This document shows, one piece after another, positions 5,104-6,647 of a stretch of 6,647 bases of DNA. The notes under the pieces are model-generated. The model was not told where the DNA came from, did no database searches, and saw only the letters and a list, made by a program, of their open reading frames with translations. Every line of letters begins with the position of its first letter. Position 1 is the stretch's first letter. Made by a program: the position numbers and the translations under genes. The DNA comes from Undibacterium sp. (GTDB lineage Bacteria; Pseudomonadota; Gammaproteobacteria; Burkholderiales; Burkholderiaceae_D). The stretch spans positions 1 to 6,647 of the forward strand of contig JAIELM010000047.1 of NCBI GenBank assembly GCA_019752975.1. Reading direction: 5' to 3'.

Positions 5104-6549
5104 TTGCAAATACCCGCTTTAGGTACTCGGCAAATTTTACAATCGCTCCATCAACAACTACGCGATGCCATTGTAGACGGTCGTTTGACGGCGGGACAAC
5201 GCATGCCTTCGACACGGACCTTGGCGCATTTATTAGGGATCTCACGTAGTACCGTTAGTTCGTGTTACGAACTACTGATCAATGAAGCCTATCTACGTAG
5301 TCAATCAGGGTCAGGTACTTATGTCGCTTCTGTACTAGGTTTGCGCACTCGTCAAACACCACTAGATACCAGTACGCTGCTACAAAAAATCAACCCCATA
5401 TGGCGAACTGCTACTTTGCCAGTTCAATTGAAGACGCCTGTAAAATTTGATTTTTCTATAGGTAATCCAGACCCTCGATTTTTCCCCTATGAGGTTTGGC
5501 GACGCCTAGTTGCACGTGCTATGCTAGTCTCAGAGAAAACCAAATCGAGCTATAGCGATCCGCAAGGAGATCCCCAACTGCGCATAGCCATAGCACACCA
5601 CGTCTCATTAACGCGAGCTGTTGCCTGTAGCGCCGACGATATCATCGTCACGGCAGGGGCACAGCAAGCGATGGATTTGCTGGCCAGGGTATTAGTGACA
5701 CCAGGGCGCACAAAATGCGTCTTAGAAAATCCGAGTTATCCAGCATTGCGTCATGCTTTTGCTGGTGCCGGTGCAAAGTTATATCCCATCGCGGTAGATC
5801 AAGACGGTTTAATCGTGGAGCAACTACCTCAACGTATGCAAATACTCTGTGTATCTCCCACCCATCAATCTCCTACGGGAGCCACATTGAGTGCGACACG
5901 TCGCGCGCAATTGCTTGACTACGCCAGCAGCAACGATGCGATCATTATTGAAGACGATTACGATGGTGAGTTTCGCTTAAGTGGCCGTCCTTTGGATGCC
6001 TTGCAAACCTTGGATAGAGAGCAGCGCGTGTTTTATATAGGTACTTTTTCAAAAAGTATGTTTTCATCCCTACGTATTGGTTTTGTCGTTGCACCAATCT
6101 GGGCGCGTGCGGCTTTAATCAACGCTAAAATCGCCTGCAATTGGCAGGTGCCGCTGATTGCTCAAGCGGCTTTAGCTGAGTTTATTTCGCAAGGTCAACT
6201 GGCCAAGCATGTGCGTAAGATGCGAGATATTTACATCATCCGCAACAAGGCTATCGTCCACGCCCTAGATCAACATTTCGGCTCACAATTAGAAATTTTG
6301 CCCTCGCTAGCTGGCATGCATATTTGTACGCTGTTAGATAAAAAGTACAAGGCCGAACACTGGCTTGCTGCCGCACTCAAAGCGGGCATACGAATAGAAT
6401 CTTTAGACCGCTATCACTATCCATCATCTTCACTCCCAACCTCGGATATTTCTCATGGCCCTAATGGTTTACTCTTTGGATATGGATTGATGGATGTGGA
6501 TCGCATACATGCGGGGATGAAATTATTAAAACGGGTAACAGATGCTTAA
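5104..6549 (+). CDS. MocR/PdxR-type transcriptional regulator (GntR wHTH + class I aminotransferase domain)
   Basis: PLP-dependent DNA-binding regulator. The given start is the first conventional codon, TTG (481 aa). The likely real start is ATC 5080: AAGGAA lies 5 nt before it, and the added residues KPLFDLNLQIP match the usual N terminus of this family (489 aa). Domains: GntR winged helix about residues 8-75 of the 481-aa form (LHQQLRDAIVDGRLTAGQRM, GISRSTVSSCYELL, SGSGTYV), a linker to about 112, then an aminotransferase fold. Visible cofactor-pocket motifs are NPDPRFFP (121-128), SYSDPQGDPQLR (149-160), VTAGAQQAMDLL (182-193), SPTHQSPTG (251-259), EDDYDGEFR (283-291) and the Schiff-base Lys317 in GTFSKSMFSSLRIGF. 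All key residues are intact. It is divergent from the MBL hydrolase and may regulate it and itself. The effector is unknown: pyridoxal metabolism, GABA and taurine regulators belong to the same family, and nothing here selects among them. Confidence 0.93.
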   Translation: MQIPALGTRQILQSLHQQLRDAIVDGRLTAGQRMPSTRTLAHLLGISRSTVSSCYELLINEAYLRSQSGSGTYVASVLGLRTRQTPLDTSTLLQKINPIWRTATLPVQLKTPVKFDFSIGNPDPRFFPYEVWRRLVARAMLVSEKTKSSYSDPQGDPQLRIAIAHHVSLTRAVACSADDIIVTAGAQQAMDLLARVLVTPGRTKCVLENPSYPALRHAFAGAGAKLYPIAVDQDGLIVEQLPQRMQILCVSPTHQSPTGATLSATRRAQLLDYASSNDAIIIEDDYDGEFRLSGRPLDALQTLDREQRVFYIGTFSKSMFSSLRIGFVVAPIWARAALINAKIACNWQVPLIAQAALAEFISQGQLAKHVRKMRDIYIIRNKAIVHALDQHFGSQLEILPSLAGMHICTLLDKKYKAEHWLAAALKAGIRIESLDRYHYPSSSLPTSDISHGPNGLLFGYGLMDVDRIHAGMKLLKRVTDA

Positions 6550-6647
6550 AGTGATCACAATAGGTTGGACGGTTGAGCTGGTTAGTAGCGATCGATACGA
6601 AACTTCTTGCTTCAGTAAAATACCGTTGTACTAGTAAAAAATCGAAC

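Noticed and set aside
6542..6634. 30-codon plus-strand ORF starting at an ATG that overlaps the regulator stop
   Set aside because: The overlap hints at translational coupling, but there is no clear ribosome site, no recognisable sequence features, and the length is within chance expectation.
6550..6647. Minus-strand frame open from the right edge
   Set aside because: It is too short and unrecognised, and could be a chance opening. No terminator or gene end can be supported in this stretch.

Overview
The window looks like chromosomal DNA of a betaproteobacterium, probably Burkholderiales and perhaps an Oxalobacteraceae/Undibacterium-like lineage. The reasons are the minus-strand order ahcY - 'phage holin family' membrane protein - metF, the SAH riboswitch in front of ahcY, and the proteobacterial AhcY with its extra central segment (473 aa). 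The genus is a guess from gene order and moderate GC. No prophage, CRISPR array, tRNA or rRNA was seen.

Layout, left to right. Bases 1-277 hold the 5' part of a minus-strand membrane protein cut by the window edge. Bases 278-436 are a short gap with a tandem TGACCAA heptamer. Bases 437-3409 form a minus-strand methyl-cycle unit: a sigma-70-like promoter lies in the last codons and just downstream of apt, an S-adenosylhomocysteine (SAH) riboswitch starts almost at the predicted transcript end, then come ahcY, a 4-TM holin-family protein and metF (the last two overlap by 14 bp). Bases 3419-3973 encode apt (adenine phosphoribosyltransferase), also minus. A 99-bp palindromic MITE-like element (3993-4091) lies just upstream of the apt ribosome binding site. 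Bases 4185-4991 encode an MBL-fold hydrolase with an N-terminal zinc ribbon (minus). It is divergent from a MocR/PdxR-type GntR-aminotransferase regulator on the plus strand (5104-6549, probably initiating upstream at an ATC codon at 5080). The last ~98 bases hold nothing I can name.

How the genes work together: AhcY removes SAH, giving homocysteine and adenosine. MetF supplies 5-methyl-THF, the methyl donor for remethylating homocysteine to methionine. The riboswitch would couple this unit to SAH level. Apt salvages adenine to AMP, a loosely related purine step. The MBL/MocR pair looks like a separate regulator-target module.

The points most worth a second look are: (1) the riboswitch expression platform, where the P4 3' strand can pair instead with a sequence next to the Shine-Dalgarno, together with a 19-nt SD-to-AUG spacing bridged by a GNRA-loop hairpin; (2) the 99-bp palindrome, whose core resembles the neisserial Correia element; (3) the likely ATC start of the MocR regulator. 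I do not see evidence for a wholly new multi-gene system.
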